The notes: generated by a model not told the origin, from the letters alone. Positions 30,340 to 42,295 are shown, counted from the stretch's first letter. The stretch is 64,000 bases of DNA from Oegoconia quadripuncta (GCA_949316235.1 OX438744.1:38915278-38979277); one strand, 5' to 3'. Numbers and translations are program-made.

Positions 30340-30635
30340 TTTCTTCTTCTCGTGTCGAGACAATTTCAAATTTTATTGGACCAAAACTTAGCCACTCTAA
30401 CAGCACTCTCTGTGGCGTTAAGGAGGTCGTCAAAGGTGCAGCTGTCAGGACACGCGGGGCAAGACAATACGTGATCCATTGTCTGTGGGGAGACTCCGCA
30501 CTCGCATCGATCACTCTCGCCATTGGAGAAGCCCCACCTGCACAGATTATCTTTGCTGCGGCCAAACTGAGTTCGAGGTCGATTTAAGGATTGCAAAAGT
30601 GTCCAGGAGGAAGAGATGCTAGATTTGATCATGCC
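30340..30635 (-). mobile_element. LINE-E reverse-transcriptase end
   Basis: Frame 30366-30632 encodes SLNRPRTQFGRSKDNLCRWG, DRCECGVSPQTMDHVLSCPA and LLNATESAVRVAKFWSNKI. The C.C...H...C pattern is the cysteine-histidine motif near the end of many LINE reverse transcriptases. Fragments recur at 26165-26290 and 38458-38640. Confidence 0.8.
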
Positions 30636-31390
30636 ACATTACGTTCCGAAACAATTCAACGTGTTGCTTTGTTTTCTATTTGATTAGTTTTTCTGCATTT
30701 TATAAACATTCGAAAGCTGTTTTCGATTTCATCATAAAGTCAAATATTCTCCAAGATACGCAAACTATGACAAATGTCAAAAAGAAGAAATGGAAGTAAT
30801 CCAAATGTCAAACTGTCAAATTTAGGATTTGTCGGATTTGAAATGTAGTGGATAGACTCATCTTGTATGCGATTGAATGACTTTTAAGAAATGCGTACTT
30901 TTGTAATTCACGCATGATTCAAAAGAGAACGACTAAAAAGTGAAAACTTTTATCTGTAATCAAAATTAAAATAACACTAATCTGAAAGACTGGGCAAGTT
31001 CGAATGCCTTAGATATTGGTTAGAGTCATAGGACGCCATCTATTTTTAATCGTTTTAAATAGAATAAAGCAGACATTGCAATCGACAACCCTATCCGGCG
31101 ACGTGTTCATGCATCACTCGAAAGAGCAAGGCGTTCGAATATCGACGCGTCAGCTGCCGCTTGACGTCATAGGCTTGAGAAATGACAACACGAGACGAAT
31201 TAGATAGTGATGTGCTTAATGCCCCCACGTGAAATCACAGTAGCTTCTGAGGACGCGGAGGCTGGCCAGGCCTATACACATGAAACGTGCGCCTACGTTG
31301 TCGATTAAAGCTCAAAGACAAAACCATCTTGCTATGCCCAGTGATGCATCAAACACAGATTAGTCGCCGATTCTTACATTTACCTAGCCC
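30636..31390. other. No gene recognised
   Basis: AT-rich to 31000; TGTCAAACTGTCAAATTTAG near 30808. A 63-codon frame at 31016-31207 has no support. Confidence 0.35.
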
Positions 31391-31719
31391 TTTTTTTTAT
31401 GCACAACGGGTTGGTAGTTGACCTCAACAACACCTGATGTCAAGTGAAGATGAGGTCGAAGGTGGAAGCGTACGGACCCGGAAACCTCAACACATTTGGG
31501 GGACTGACTATATTATCTTTGACAACCGCAACACAACAATGCTATTAACATTGCTGCTTGGCGGTAGATTTAGATAAGATCGTGGTAGCTAGCCAGGCGG
31601 ACATTTAATATGCCCTACCACCATCAAACCGAGTACTTAAACATGTACCCCGCTGGGGATCGAGCCCGCGACCTCCTAATCGTAAACCCAATGTTGTTTA
31701 CATTGAGCCACGGAGGCGG
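31391..31719 (-). mobile_element. SINE-1, full length
   Basis: TTTTTTTTATGCACAACGGG at left to GAGCCACGGAGGCGG at right. B box reads GGGGATCGAGCCC on the plus strand. Confidence 0.9.
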
Positions 31720-32377
31720 AAGTCAAAGAAAAAGCGGATTGTAGAGAAGTAGAGAAGAGAATATAGCTCTCAAAGAGGAGAGTGGGTCGATTTTAGTTGC
31801 AATTATTAATTTAGATCAAATCACATCACTAATAATTACGCACTGCATCTGCGCCTGCGTAGAGTGCAATTACGAGCTATTAATTTGGCACAGTATCGTT
31901 CTCGATTTAGAATTTATGCGTCGAGTGGAAATATCTAACCCTATTAATAGGAGAGACTAGACTAGACGATACATTCCCTACGTACTTTATATAAAAATAT
32001 AGAGACTAATGCATATCCTGTTACCAGGGAAATCCAGTCATGTTTACCAACGACTTTCCCTAAGGAACCAATGTCAAATTCCGCGGAAAGATTTTCGACG
32101 TTAATACAAAATATTTTATATCATTACCAAAAGTCTCTCAGTTGTAAGGATGTGTTTCTTAAAATTTGTGTTACGATACTCTGCTTTCGCTTCCTGTATG
32201 TTTTTACAATAATACAAATACTTTTTATTGCTCTAATAACCAAAGTCATAACAGTTACTTATGTATATAGATGTAGGTACACTAAATCAGTTTGTTTACT
32301 TACAGATTATAAAATATTATTAAGAATTAGGTTAGTATACTTCGTATTTGCTTAATAACAATACAATTTGAACAAAC
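31720..32377. other. No gene recognised
   Basis: A 94-codon frame at 32071-32355 is hydrophobic and AT-driven with no motif; not called. Confidence 0.35.
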
Positions 32378-32538
32378 CAAACAGCAATGTTTAATAGCAT
32401 TGTTGTGTTCCGGTTGTCAGATATAAGATAGCCAGTCCCCCAAATAAGATGAGGTTTCCGGGTCGGGTTCGGCCTCATCTTCACTTAACATCAGGAGTGA
32501 TTGAGCTCACGTGCTAACCCGCTGTGGATAAAAAAAAA
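32378..32538 (+). mobile_element. SINE-1 3' half
   Basis: CAGCAATGTTTAATAGCATT through GTGCTAACCCGCTGTGGATA and an A run. Head missing. Confidence 0.85.
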
Positions 32539-33047
32539 CATTAAATCGAACGATGTTAGATAAAAAATAGTTTCAGTAGTATCTAAGTGATTGCGATACA
32601 CTTGAACAAAGACTGAAGACACACTCAACGCTGCCAAACACATTAACACCTGTCGTTTAAGTCGGGGGTTGTAAACTAGATATATACTATCATTTACTCT
32701 AAGCAAAGCATATTTAATGGTGATTCACATATTCCAAGCATTTCTTTTCACAATAGATTGGGATTGGCGTGACCTCCGCCCTAATAGCTTCATTGTTGCG
32801 AGTCAGACATTCCTCCACAGGGTGTTACAAGATTTACATGATACAAGATAAAAAAGTAAATTATGAAGAAATAAAAATGGTGGCTGATGGTGGCCATATT
32901 TATCAGTGGCGTGCACAGCGTTTTGTCACAGGGTATAGGCAAAACGATGCAATTTGGGAGACTGAATACTCGCAGTTGATATCATTAAAATAAATAGTAG
33001 TACAGTCTGATCATCTGATTTTTATTTCTCTCAAAAACATATATATC
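32539..33047. other. No gene; possible transposon end
   Basis: CAGTGGCGTGCACAGCGTTT at 32905 looks like a hAT-type terminal phrase; no partner end found. Confidence 0.35.
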
Positions 33048-33232
33048 GTTGGTAGTATCGCGCACCCTACCTGTTTTTCTACCTACAAATGTCCCATGGC
33101 TGTGGGTTGTCTGGAAGAGATCAGTTTTAGTGATAAGATCGCCTAATTGTGTTCTATTGTTATCATCAAAAATTATTGTAAATTATTTTGCGCAATAAAG
33201 AGTATTTGTATTGTATTGTATTGTATATATCC
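33048..33232 (+). mobile_element. LINE-F 3' UTR
   Basis: GGTAGTATCGCGCACCCTAC, TCTGGAAGAGATCAGTTTTA and GCGCAATAAAGAGTATTTGT then (GTATT)n. Closest to 14370-14540. Confidence 0.78.
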
Positions 33233-34074
33233 TAAATCACAGCCGCATTTATGACGAATATAATGACACTTCATTTATTAATATGTACCAAGCCGTTCAG
33301 GCTATATATAGGATACGATAAAGGAACGTGGAAAACACAGTCAAAAAGCATTACCCTCCTTCTAAGGCAGTAGGATTGTACACTTAAATTACTTGCCAAC
33401 AAAAACTTCCATGTCGCTGGTAGAATTACTTTATTGAGTTAGTATGAACGTATATAGCTAAACGTCGAGACCGAAACAACATCGCGATTTAAAATCGATC
33501 AACGCCATCTAGGGGTTCTCGACACAAGTAAAAAGACTTAGCCGATTGAACAGGGTAAACATAAAGTCCCCGTCACGAGAAGCAATAAATTACAGGTGTT
33601 TGCAACATTTATAAACAAAGCGAGAACAATAAGCGATTTCAAGTCAAGCGCATTTGAAGCTCCTATGTCACGTCAACTTCAAACGCAATCGAAAGTCGAA
33701 TGTTGGTCGAATGGCTCGTCAATTTTAAAATGGCGTACCAAATGTTTGCAACGCGGGAAATGTTCCTGTACCACCAATCATTGAAAGACATCACTTTGCA
33801 TCGCTAAATTAATTTCAGTTTAATTCATAATTATCGCTACGTAACTCAGTAGAGGTTCGTCTTTTTTTTTTTTACAAACAAACTCATAGGCACAAAGTCA
33901 CACACACATTTCACCAAAAGTCAAGGACAATAATCTCATTCGAACACTTTTTTCTAATAATTTCTCATAAAAGTTTGTTATGGAGGAGCGAGGCTTGCTG
34001 CCACAAGTATGATATACTTACTAAGATGTCTCAACATTATGTATCTAATTGGTATGTAAAAGAATTCTTCTAAT
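33233..34074. other. No gene recognised
   Basis: A 62-codon frame at 33596-33784 has balanced composition but no splice or family evidence. T run at 33861. Confidence 0.35.
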
Positions 34075-34512
34075 ATTCTATTTTTTTTTTAAGATTTTCA
34101 TTATACATATAACGTCACGCCTGTATGCCATAGGGGTAGGCAGAGACCACAGACTGCCACTTGCTACGATTCTGACACACCTCTTTTGCTTCATTCACTT
34201 TCATAATGTTCTTCATACGCGCTCGTCCGTTTAGGGTAATAATCTTGACTTGACCTTTCTTTAAGACGTCCCCGATTAAATCATGTTACGTTCGCAGTGA
34301 TCTTCCTCTACCAACACTACCATACACCTTTGCTTCGTAGGTATATCTCATTCGTTTGTATCCTTTCATTGATCCTCTTCACATGTCCAAACCCTCCCCG
34401 CATACCTTTTTCAATCTATATCTGCACCTTTACTACAAACTTCCTAATTTCACTATTCCTAATTCTATCTTTCATAGTCTCCCCACTCATACTTCAATTC
34501 TACTTTCATTCT
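34075..34512 (-). mobile_element. LINE-D (RTE-like) end, longest copy
   Basis: Minus strand carries codons for MRGGFGHVKRINERI, an RTE-type H.K/R.M motif, then GDVLKKGQVK, NEAKEVCQNRSKWQSVVSAY and the GGCGTGACGTTATATGTA end. Several stops. The tail is on the low-coordinate side. Confidence 0.75.
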
Positions 34513-36071
34513 TCTTCTGCCATACCCAGCAATCACTCCTGTAAATCAGTGTTGGTACCAGCACCCGGCCATGAACAGCCAGACGAGCTTCTTTGGACAC
34601 ATTCTGGCACCTCATAAAGGCATACAGTGCTGCCATTTACCTGATTTCCGGCATTTGCTCTTCTTTCGATGTCCACACACTTTATATTACACCCTGTATA
34701 TAAATGGTTATGGATAATGTGCAAATCATTGTTGTTTACTTATATTTTTCTTGTTGGTTTCTGGCGTCTGTCTGTCTTATGTGTGATGAATATGGTTTTA
34801 TTATGACAATAATAACCCTCCGCTTGCTCCTCGTCGCATAGATTAAAGTGTTCATCACCATCATCATCATATAAGCCACAGAAAATCTACTGCTAAACAT
34901 AGACCCCCATAGAATTCCAGAGTGTAGTCTAGTAAGTATACACTTTTAAGTTCCTATAATCTATAATAAATATAAGCCTGTATGATCATGTTCAAAGCGC
35001 CCGCAGGGGAAATAGACTTGTCCCTCCAGAACCGAAACTCGAAATATTTAGAAATAGTCCATACTACCGGTCAATACAAATTATAATAAACTACCCAATA
35101 CCATTATAAATGAAACGAAATATACAAGTTTTTGTAATAAATGAAAATCTCTCCTCTTACAGAAATGCTATTATACTGTCGAAGAATACATGTCAGATAA
35201 AATAAAACTACTTTGATCTCATTATTATAAGCGTTATAGACCAATAATAATAATAATAATTTATAAATAGTTATCGTATAAGAATAGATAAAAAGAGTAA
35301 AATACCTAATATATAAATAAGATAAACGCTTTTAATTAGTTTTAGGTTAATTAAATTTGCTACACCCTATAAGACAGGGTGCATGTACTAGTTTTAAGAA
35401 CTTTGCATGTAAGCATGATCGAATAAATAAATGAATAAATTTCTTGCACATGGATACTTACTTATCAGTTTTCTAACAAGACAGTAACTTGCTTTAGCTT
35501 AGTATAGATATTTAGTAATAAAACATAGGTTATTAGATTAAAATGACCGCTGTGAATTTTATTGCATCGGAGAATATACTTCTGGACTGGACCTCCTGTA
35601 ATGATTTTCGAAAAAAATCGATAAATAACTTTTTATCGATTAAAGTCTTATACAAATATAAATTGAAAATGTCAAAAACCTCCGAGAAAACGAGCGATAA
35701 TATCATCCAGATAAACTAGAACTAAGTCCAGCAGTGGACGTCGTTCGGCTGAAGAAACCAAAATAACTGTTTTAAAACCTTCGATTTTAATATAAAAAAA
35801 ATTTGCACTCAAATCGGAAAGACAGAAAGAAATTATTTATTTGCCAATCATTGGGAACCAATTGGGAATCATGTATTCAATCTGTATGCAGAAGTGCAAA
35901 ATATGATTTGTGACACTTTACATTACCATTCTGATAATTTAAATATTATATTTAAATATATAGATAATAACACTTTGCCTGAAGCCATTGTATCAATCGA
36001 ATTTTAAACATTTTGTCATTAACTAATTTTATTTCGTCAGGCAATTGTTATACAATATTATACATTATACA
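34513..36071. other. 1.5 kb without recognisable genes
   Basis: Mostly AT-rich; short TAATAATAATAA at 35248. No repeats with clear relatives in the window. May be old intron or intergenic DNA. Confidence 0.4.
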
Positions 36072-36309
36072 TCTATATATATATATAACTCAAAGGTGAC
36101 TGACATAGTGATCTATCAACGCCCAGCCCAAACCACTGGACGGATCGGGCTGAAATTTGGCATGGAGGTAGATGTTATGACGTAGGCATCCGCTAAGAAA
36201 GGATTTTGATAAATTCTACCCCCAAGGGGATAAAATAGGGGATGAAAGTTTGTTGTTTGTATTTTGATAAAATCTTCCACGCGGACGAAGTCGCGGGAGG
36301 AAAGCTAGT
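36072..36309 (+). mobile_element. HEL element, second subtype
   Basis: ACTCAAAGGTGACTGACATA, CCAAACCACTGGACGGATCG, GGCTGAAATTTGGCATGGAG and the end GACGAAGTCGCGGGAGGAAAG CTAGT. This is a widespread lepidopteran Helitron-like type. Confidence 0.82.
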
Positions 36310-36655
36310 ATATTATAAACATTATTTTCATAAACGTATTTGCCCAATTTGGACCACGCATTACTGAGATATGTCAGGTCAAAGATTGCACACGCTCATA
36401 CACACAATGCCACCAACACATAACACCCGTCGTTTCTCGTCGGGGGTCAAAATAGGTCATAATAATATAATACCGTCATAAGGGGAGATACGAGATTGGA
36501 CCGTTTTCGGAAATTGGAAAAGTTTTGCTGTTTGACTATTGGACCGGATTGAACCTTATTACGAAAAGGGTAGCTACGACTTTGGGCCTCTAATTTTATG
36601 TACGGTAGGATTTCAAAAGAGCATATCCAGTCCTTTCTCATTATAATAGGATTTA
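36310..36655. other. No gene recognised
   Basis: AACACCCGTCGTTTCTCGTC near 36422 resembles AACACCTGTCGTTTAAGTCG near 32646, perhaps a shared old LINE UTR. Confidence 0.35.
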
Positions 36656-36836
36656 TGCAATACAATACAACGATACAATACAATGCAATTCAAGGCAATA
36701 CAACACAAGACAACACAACTCAAGACAACACAACTCAACACAACGCTACTCAAGACAACACAAGACAACACAACACAAGACAATTTGTAAACAACATAGG
36801 GTTTACGAATCGGTGGTCGCTGATCCGATCGTTCGT
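36656..36836 (+). repeat. (ACAAC/ACAAG)n run and SINE-1 head scrap
   Basis: Bases 36656-36785 are an irregular ACAACACAAG repeat. Bases 36786-36836 (GTAAACAACATAGGGTTTAC, GGTCGCTGATCCGATC) are the head of SINE-1. Frames through the run on both strands are low-complexity artefacts. Confidence 0.75.
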
Positions 36837-37841
36837 CGGTCGGTGCAGAACCGATTTTGATGAAATGTTCCACTAAATAGTCGCGGGCAACATCTAAGTA
36901 AGTAGTAAACTACATTTGGAAAAATGTACAACGCGTCACTGGCACGCTTTTGTACCAGGCGGGGAGGCGGTTAGTTTGGACCGGCTAGACGTTCCTATAA
37001 TTGGACGTTACGTCATGAACTGAACTCTTGTAGTTTAATGGACGTCTCTCTCAAAATATTCCAGCGGTGGACTAAAAATATTCCCCATCGACACGGGTCA
37101 GACTCCATACATCAATGGCAAGTGCTCAAACGAAGTAACTATAAATTTTCTATTTTCGAACACACCGCATTGCAGACAACGGCCTCACAATGTCATGCCC
37201 AAATAAAACTAATAAAATATAAATCTGTGAGTTTATTTCCTCTATCTAGTTGGCAAGGTTCGCTTTTATATTGACTTGAAAGTAAATAAATCACACTTAC
37301 TGCGCTTTCAGTTATGGGAGTTGCCATTGCAGAGGCAACGGCCTCCTCGGAAATATAAAATTGTAAAGGCAAAACGTCTGTGTACTGAAGATATTCAATA
37401 TTTTTTAATTTTTTTAATTATTTCAGAATGGATCAAGGATATAAGCTATGATAATGTCGAGAACTTTGTGTAATATAATAAACATTGGCTATGGCAAATA
37501 TGTAGTAAGTTTCCCTCACCAGCTTACTCGATTACAAAATAATTGACACATAGACTTACGATTATAAAAATTATTAAATTTATCGTAATAAATTATTAAT
37601 TATGTTCTTAAATTAAATTAAAACGCTTCAATTACTATGTTGTATGTGTATTATATTCTCATGTGTATAATAAATTGATAAATAAATAAGTAAATAATAA
37701 AATAGTCAAAAATGGATCACAGAAGGCGATCGCAGGACTTAGCAGGTACACAAAATCATACACACGCATACATGCACACACCCACCCACACACACACATC
37801 TACACCTAACTATTGTTTTTCAGCATTAATATAAGATATGG
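36837..37841. other. 1 kb without recognisable genes
   Basis: Frames at 37038-37274 and 37276-37473 lack motifs or splice support. A CACACA run lies at 37751-37800. Confidence 0.4.
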
Positions 37842-38008
37842 AAGAGCGGGACCACCTGACACAGGTATTTTATACTTACTAGGTGGTCCCAACCCTAGCT
37901 TATTAGCTTACATAAGTAAAAATTCATTGGTGGCCTGGCCTGCGTGGGTATTGAACCCGGACCTCCCAAATTACCGCGTCTTAACCGCTGAGCCACCGAC
38001 GCTCTTCC
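37842..38008 (-). mobile_element. tRNA-derived SINE with inverted ends
   Basis: Minus strand: GGAAGAGCGTCGGTGGCTCA, GCGGTTAAGACG (A box), GGTCCGGGTTCAATACCC (B box), body, and the far end CCGCTCTTCC. The 9-mer GGAAGAGCG is inverted at the two ends. A second inner pair is GGACCACCTG / AGGTGGTCC. Confidence 0.65.
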
Positions 38009-38027
38009 GACCGACCGACCCTCGTGT

Positions 38028-38345
38028 TAACTAGCCCAAATTCGACTATGTTGCCATTTGCCATCAGGAAGTTCCAGGCCCTACATCCCGGCTCCATCAT
38101 CAGATCAGCTCGATGGTACCATAATATTGCATTGTCACCGAATTTACATAAATACTTCTTCTACTACTCTTATAAATTTTTACCACTTTTCTGAATATGT
38201 TGTGCAATAAAGTGTATTTGTATTGTATAGTATTGTATAGTATTGTATTGTGTTGTGTAGTGTTGCGTTGCGTTGCGTTGCGTTGCGTTGCGTTGCGTTG
38301 CGTTGCGTTGTGTTATGTTGTATTGTATTGTATTATATAAATATA
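38028..38345 (+). repeat. Repeat U copy 2 and LINE-type tail
   Basis: CTAGCCCAAATTCGACTATG and ATCCCGGCTCCATCATCAG match 22535-22680. It continues to GTTGTGCAATAAAGTGTATT, a LINE-like polyadenylation region, so repeat U may be the 3' UTR of a LINE. Confidence 0.6.
38262..38311. repeat. (GTTGC)n microsatellite
   Basis: About ten perfect GTTGC units, grading on the left into TATTG/TGTTG units that follow a LINE-type tail. Confidence 0.9.
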
Positions 38346-38457
38346 CCAAATTTTAGCTCAATTAGGTACTAGTAAGTGGTTAAAAAATGATTTGCAAATT
38401 TTGAAACGGATAGAGTTTTACTTAAATACGAACATTGCAAAAGAGCATGAACAATAG

Positions 38458-38640
38458 TCTGTGGGATAAATTAATAAATTGTCTTGCTCCGCGTGTCCTG
38501 ACAGTGGCACCTTTGACGACCTCCTTAACGCCACAGAGAGTACTGTTAGAGTGGCTAAGTTTTGGTCCAATAAAGTTTGAAACTTGCCTCGACACGAAAA
38601 GAAGAAGATCGACCCACTTGCCTGCTGGAGATTGATATGC
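38458..38640 (+). mobile_element. LINE-E 3' end
   Basis: CCGCGTGTCCTGACAGTGGC, CTCCTTAACGCCACAGAGAG and GCTAAGTTTTGGTCCAATAA encode CPDS.TFDDLLNATESTVRV and AKFWSNK in plus orientation. It ends near CTGGAGATTGATATGCGACT, a phrase repeated at 60045. Confidence 0.75.
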
Positions 38641-38892
38641 GACTGGCGGGATTCCTAGGGTTCCTATCATGCCAATTTTAATTGGAACTGATATTTTCAA
38701 CAAGTCTTTTAAATTTATTTAATTTAATTGTGTAATTATGGCTACGAAACCAACCGTCAAATGCCACAACATTTTATTATATTTTATGGTTTTGGAGAAA
38801 AAAAAATGTAAACTACCTATGCCAATACCTTCTATTTCACTTACCTAACATGCCCCTATTTTTTTCCTTACGGTAAAAAAAGTCATCCAGTA

Positions 38893-38985
38893 TAAAGTAG
38901 CCATTGATTAATTTTTTAGAACATTGTTTTAGGAAATCTTAGCATCTTCTACAACGCAATGAAGTTCACAGTGGTATTTTAATTT
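38893..38985 (+). repeat. Repeat V, copy 1
   Basis: TTAATTTTTTAGAACATTGT and ATCTTCTACAACGCAATGAA match 56083-56170. Family unknown. Confidence 0.5.
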
Positions 38986-39001
38986 CATATTTTATTAAAG
39001 C

Positions 39002-39380
39002 CTTGAACACCGTCGTAAAGTCGCCTGTCTCTCAGTTTTTTACAGGACGCATTTCGGGGAGTGTGCGTTGGAATTACATAATCTTATTCCACCGTCACCC
39101 TTCCATCTTTGGACCACTAGGCGTGGGGAGGGATTCCACCCGTATATAGTTAATATACCGAACATTCGCACTAAGAAGTTCGATTCTTCATTCATCATCC
39201 GAACAGCCAAGGCATGGAACTCCCTTCCGGCGTCAGTCTTTCCTGAATCCTACAACCTTGGGATCTTCAAGAGCAGAGTGAATAGGCATCTACTGGGATC
39301 GCGTGCTTCATCATCGACCACATCGTCACTTTCCATCAGGTGAGATTGTGGTCAAACGCGAATCCAGCCAATCATAAAAA
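39002..39380 (+). mobile_element. LINE-B, best copy
   Basis: Open from 39002: LEHRRKVACLSVFYRTHFGE, ELHNLIPPSPFHLWTTRRGE, IRTKKFDSSFIIRTAKAWNS, LPASVFPESYNLGIFKSRVN then SSTTSSLSIR stop at 39343. The 3' UTR is only CAGGTGAGATTGTGGTCAAA to an A-rich end at 39380. 5'-truncated LINE reverse-transcriptase C-terminus. Confidence 0.87.
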
Positions 39381-39588
39381 AATTAAATATTTTTTTTTTT
39401 CTAAATGTGGTCAAGTACAGGTCAAGTTGGTACTTCCATTTGGAGTCTAAAACCCGGAAGCAACTTAATACCAGCATTATTCTAATACACATCACTCGAA
39501 TTGCGAATATTGCCTCAAATCCAATCAAAATATTTTATTTCATAGGATAAAATTATCACTTGAAAACGTCACTATTAATATTAACCAA

Positions 39589-39960
39589 TCAATCAATCAA
39601 ATACGCTTTATTGTTTAAATAAGGAAGGTACATTTAAATATCTTATAGAAGGTATCATAATTAATTTATTTACTGTTATATAATTAGTAAAGTACTTATT
39701 GAAACAACAAATTTATAAAACACAATTAAAAATACCTATATCTTATAGAAAAAATATGCCGTCCAACTCGCTTCCGTGAGGTCATAGTACCTAGTACGCT
39801 AGCGCTATTGCCCCGCTGAATGCATAAGCTCAGCTGCTGAGCAAAGTAGGTACCAGCTCTCACATCTCCAGAGGCGTGGACCAGTCTAATGGATAAATCC
39901 TTTACGAAATGTTTCATGTCAGAAGGTCCAAAGTCTCCACTGCAAGCGCCGCAAACTCGT
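39589..39960 (-). mobile_element. Retroelement end with GDVRAGTYFAQ motif
   Basis: Tail AATCAATCAAATACGCTTTA then GTTTAAATAAGGAAGGTACA matches the insertion at 19699. The minus frame (39726-39917 and open further upstream) encodes VCGACSGDFGPSDMKHFV, SGDVRAGTYFAQQLSLCIQR and GNSASVLGT. Similar RAG.Y.AQR...AIQRGN strings occur at the end of LINE polyproteins; exact clade not assigned. Confidence 0.7.
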
Positions 39961-39999
39961 GGTTTAATAATAGAATATTAATATTAATATTACATTTAA

Positions 40000-40176
40000 A
40001 TTTACGGCTCATTCACAAAGCTGACTCCCCAGAGAAGAACGAGCAAGAAACTCTAGGGTTGCTCTTTTAAACAGATTATGGGTTACAATTTGTGAATAAT
40101 AAGACATCTATGTCCATGCTTGCTTATAATTCAAATAGGTAGTCAGTGATTTTATAATAGCCTTTTGCCTCTGACC
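40000..40176 (-). mobile_element. LINE-A 3' end
   Basis: CTCCCCAGAGAAGAACGAGC and CTATGTCCATGCTTGCTTAT are the reversed UTR and stop region; closest to the copy at 25117-25659. Coding part almost gone. Confidence 0.75.
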
Positions 40177-40494
40177 TAAAAACCCGTTGTAAAACGGCTG
40201 GCCCGATTTGATGGTATCAATAAAGTAGTGCAATTCCTCCGCGTATTCACGGAATTGGGGCGGGGTTCACATTTGAATTCCTAATAATTTCACGATGTAA
40301 CAATTTATTATCTTTGCATCTGGTGTCGGCGAACATTAGAGACCGAACTTCGTGCAAATTTAGGTTTTATCATCATCCGTGTAGAAGTAAATATCTCATT
40401 GCAGAGTATTTCCTTCTCAAGTTCCTTCTCATGTAATTAATTATCGTGCATCTAGACAAATATCTGTGTTGTTAAAATCTAACTAATATTATAA
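40177..40494. other. No gene recognised
   Basis: Mixed sequence with no assigned family. Confidence 0.3.
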
Positions 40495-40725
40495 ACTAGC
40501 TTTCCGCTCGCGGCTTCGCCGGCGTGGAATAACGTTATCGCGGAAATTTGTTTATCCCGCGGGAAGTACTGAATTTATAGGAATAAAAAATATCCTATGT
40601 CTTAATCCAGTATTTTGTACCTATATTCCAAATTTCATCCAAATCCGTTCAGCCATTTTGCTGTGATCAAACAAACAAACAAATAAACAAACAAACATTC
40701 AAACTTTCGCATTTCTAATACTAGT
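40495..40725 (-). mobile_element. HEL element, complete-looking
   Basis: Starts with the reversed 3' end ACTAGCTTTCCGCTCGCGGC, contains ATCCTATGTCTTAATCCAG and TTCATCCAAATCCGTTCAGC, and ends CTTTCGCATTTCTAATACTAGT. Confidence 0.82.
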
Positions 40726-40850
40726 TAGATTAGTTTGATTTGGATTATATTTGGATTTGGTTAACATCTTATCAAATTTTTCTATTTAAATAACTAAGGG
40801 ACCGTTTTAAGCATACAAAAAAAATGGTTATCCATTTAATCAGCCTAAAC

Positions 40851-41143
40851 TTTTTTTTATGCACAACGGGTTTGCACTTGACCTCAATCACACCTGATGT
40901 TTAGTGAAGACGAGGCCGAAGGTGGTAGCGTACTGACCCGGAAACCCTTATTTGGGGGACTGGCTATCTTATCTCTGACAAGAGGAACACAACAATGCTA
41001 TTAACATTGCTGTTTGACGGCAGACTTCGATAAGATGGTATAGCTAGCCAGGCGGACATTTAAAATGCCCTACCACCAACCAAACCGAGTACTGACCATG
41101 TATCCCGCTGGGGATCGAATCTGGGATTCGTATACACTATGTT
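40851..41143 (-). mobile_element. SINE-1, head partly lost
   Basis: TTTTTTTTATGCACAACGGG to GGGGATCGAATCTGGGATTC. The last 25 bases of the head are missing, and LINE-A2 sequence follows at once. Confidence 0.85.
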
Positions 41144-41290
41144 ATTTCCCTTTCCCAAGCGGTAGTAGCTTGGACGTACCGATTGACAGATAAATGCAAT
41201 AAACCTTTTTTATTTCCAATAGATTTAAATTGACATTCAACAAATGATATCATGTATCTTACGTTGAAATAAATGCTTGAAGTTTGAAGC
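41144..41290 (+). mobile_element. LINE-A2 3' UTR
   Basis: CGGTAGTAGCTTGGACGTAC, CAACAAATGATATCATGTAT and GTTGAAATAAATGCTTGAAG are the plus-strand form of the UTR at 7358-7500. Confidence 0.75.
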
Positions 41291-41967
41291 TTTCTCAATA
41301 CCTACTGCACTTCCTTTTATACTTGTAGCCTGTGGGTTAGTCGATCGATCACTTGATACCCTTCGCGTTCAATATAATAACGCATTCAGGAGGCTGTTGC
41401 GGCTGCCTCGCTTCTGCAGCGCATCGGGGATGTTCTCGTAAGCGCGAGTGGACGGCACTCACGCTACTATGCGTAAGAGAGCGACATCCATGGTGCGGCG
41501 GACACGGGCCAGCGGCAACAGCCTCCTGATTGTAGTGGCAGGCCGCATGGATGGGCCATTCATGAAGCACTGGTTCTCGCTGCATGCACCAGTGGCCCAG
41601 ATCACACGCAATACTTGAATTTTATAATAATTTTGACATACACATTCTACAATTTCTATAATAATTATTCAATTTTCAAAATAATTTGATATTAATATAA
41701 TTTACTTTCAATGTTTCAATTTAGATGTTTATATGTTTTAATTTTTCAATTTACATTTGAAGTTATAATTGTTATTTTAAATTTTCAATGTCTACCAATG
41801 TTTAATAACATAGTTATAGGTGACTGTACTATCAAAGATGGACCTTATTGTCTGGAAAAATAAATGATTTATTAATAGTACGGAGGCGGTACCTAAAACT
41901 TCTCCATCGATCAACGCAAATAATTTTTCTCATTACATTCTCACTAGACAAGGTGATACCTCCGCAG
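41291..41967. other. GC-rich island then AT-rich spacer
   Basis: Bases 41384-41620 are much more GC-rich than their surroundings (CTCGCTTCTGCAGCGCATCG). A 78-codon minus frame and other frames there are broken and match nothing I know; it may be a retroelement relic. The rest is AT-rich. Confidence 0.4.
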
Positions 41968-42132
41968 TTAACTTTTACGTTCGCGCCATGCGGTCTGATC
42001 GTCGTAAAATTGCCTCATAAAATAACAATAAATTTAAGTATAATAAAACACGTCGAACGTCCGTCTTTCGCACTCGAAACGTGTGATCCGGATAAGAGCC
42101 TTGGCGTAAAAATATATTTTGCTGTCGTTAAG
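41968..42132 (+). CDS. Host exon candidate, 165 nt, phase 0-0
   Basis: ATACCTCCGCAG precedes and GTGAGT follows exactly 55 open codons: LTFTFAPCGLIVVKLPHKIT, INLSIIKHVERPSFALETCD and PDKSLGVKIYFAVVK. The length is a multiple of three and the mix of residues looks like a folded beta-rich segment. The frame is also open upstream, which weakens the case. Its phase does not fit between the exon candidates at 19409 and 53392, so it would belong to another transcript or be chance. Protein not recognised. Confidence 0.3.
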
Positions 42133-42295
42133 GTGAGTTTACAATGTTACAGTCAGTCTTTAAGATTTTAGTAGAGGGTGCTGAACGTCAATAAATTGTA
42201 GTGTCATTTAATATCTTTGACTTCGAGGAACTTCAAGATACAAACGTGCGAACAACTGGGGTTCGAAAGATCGTAATTCCGATACTCTGTTGGTC

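Noticed and set aside
32071..32355. A small membrane protein of 94 codons
   Set aside because: Hydrophobicity follows from T-rich sequence; no start context, relatives or splice signals.
36598..36876. Frames of 92 and 86 codons over the ACAAC repeat
   Set aside because: Low-complexity translation (TTQDNTTQ, VVLSCVVLS) of a simple repeat on both strands.
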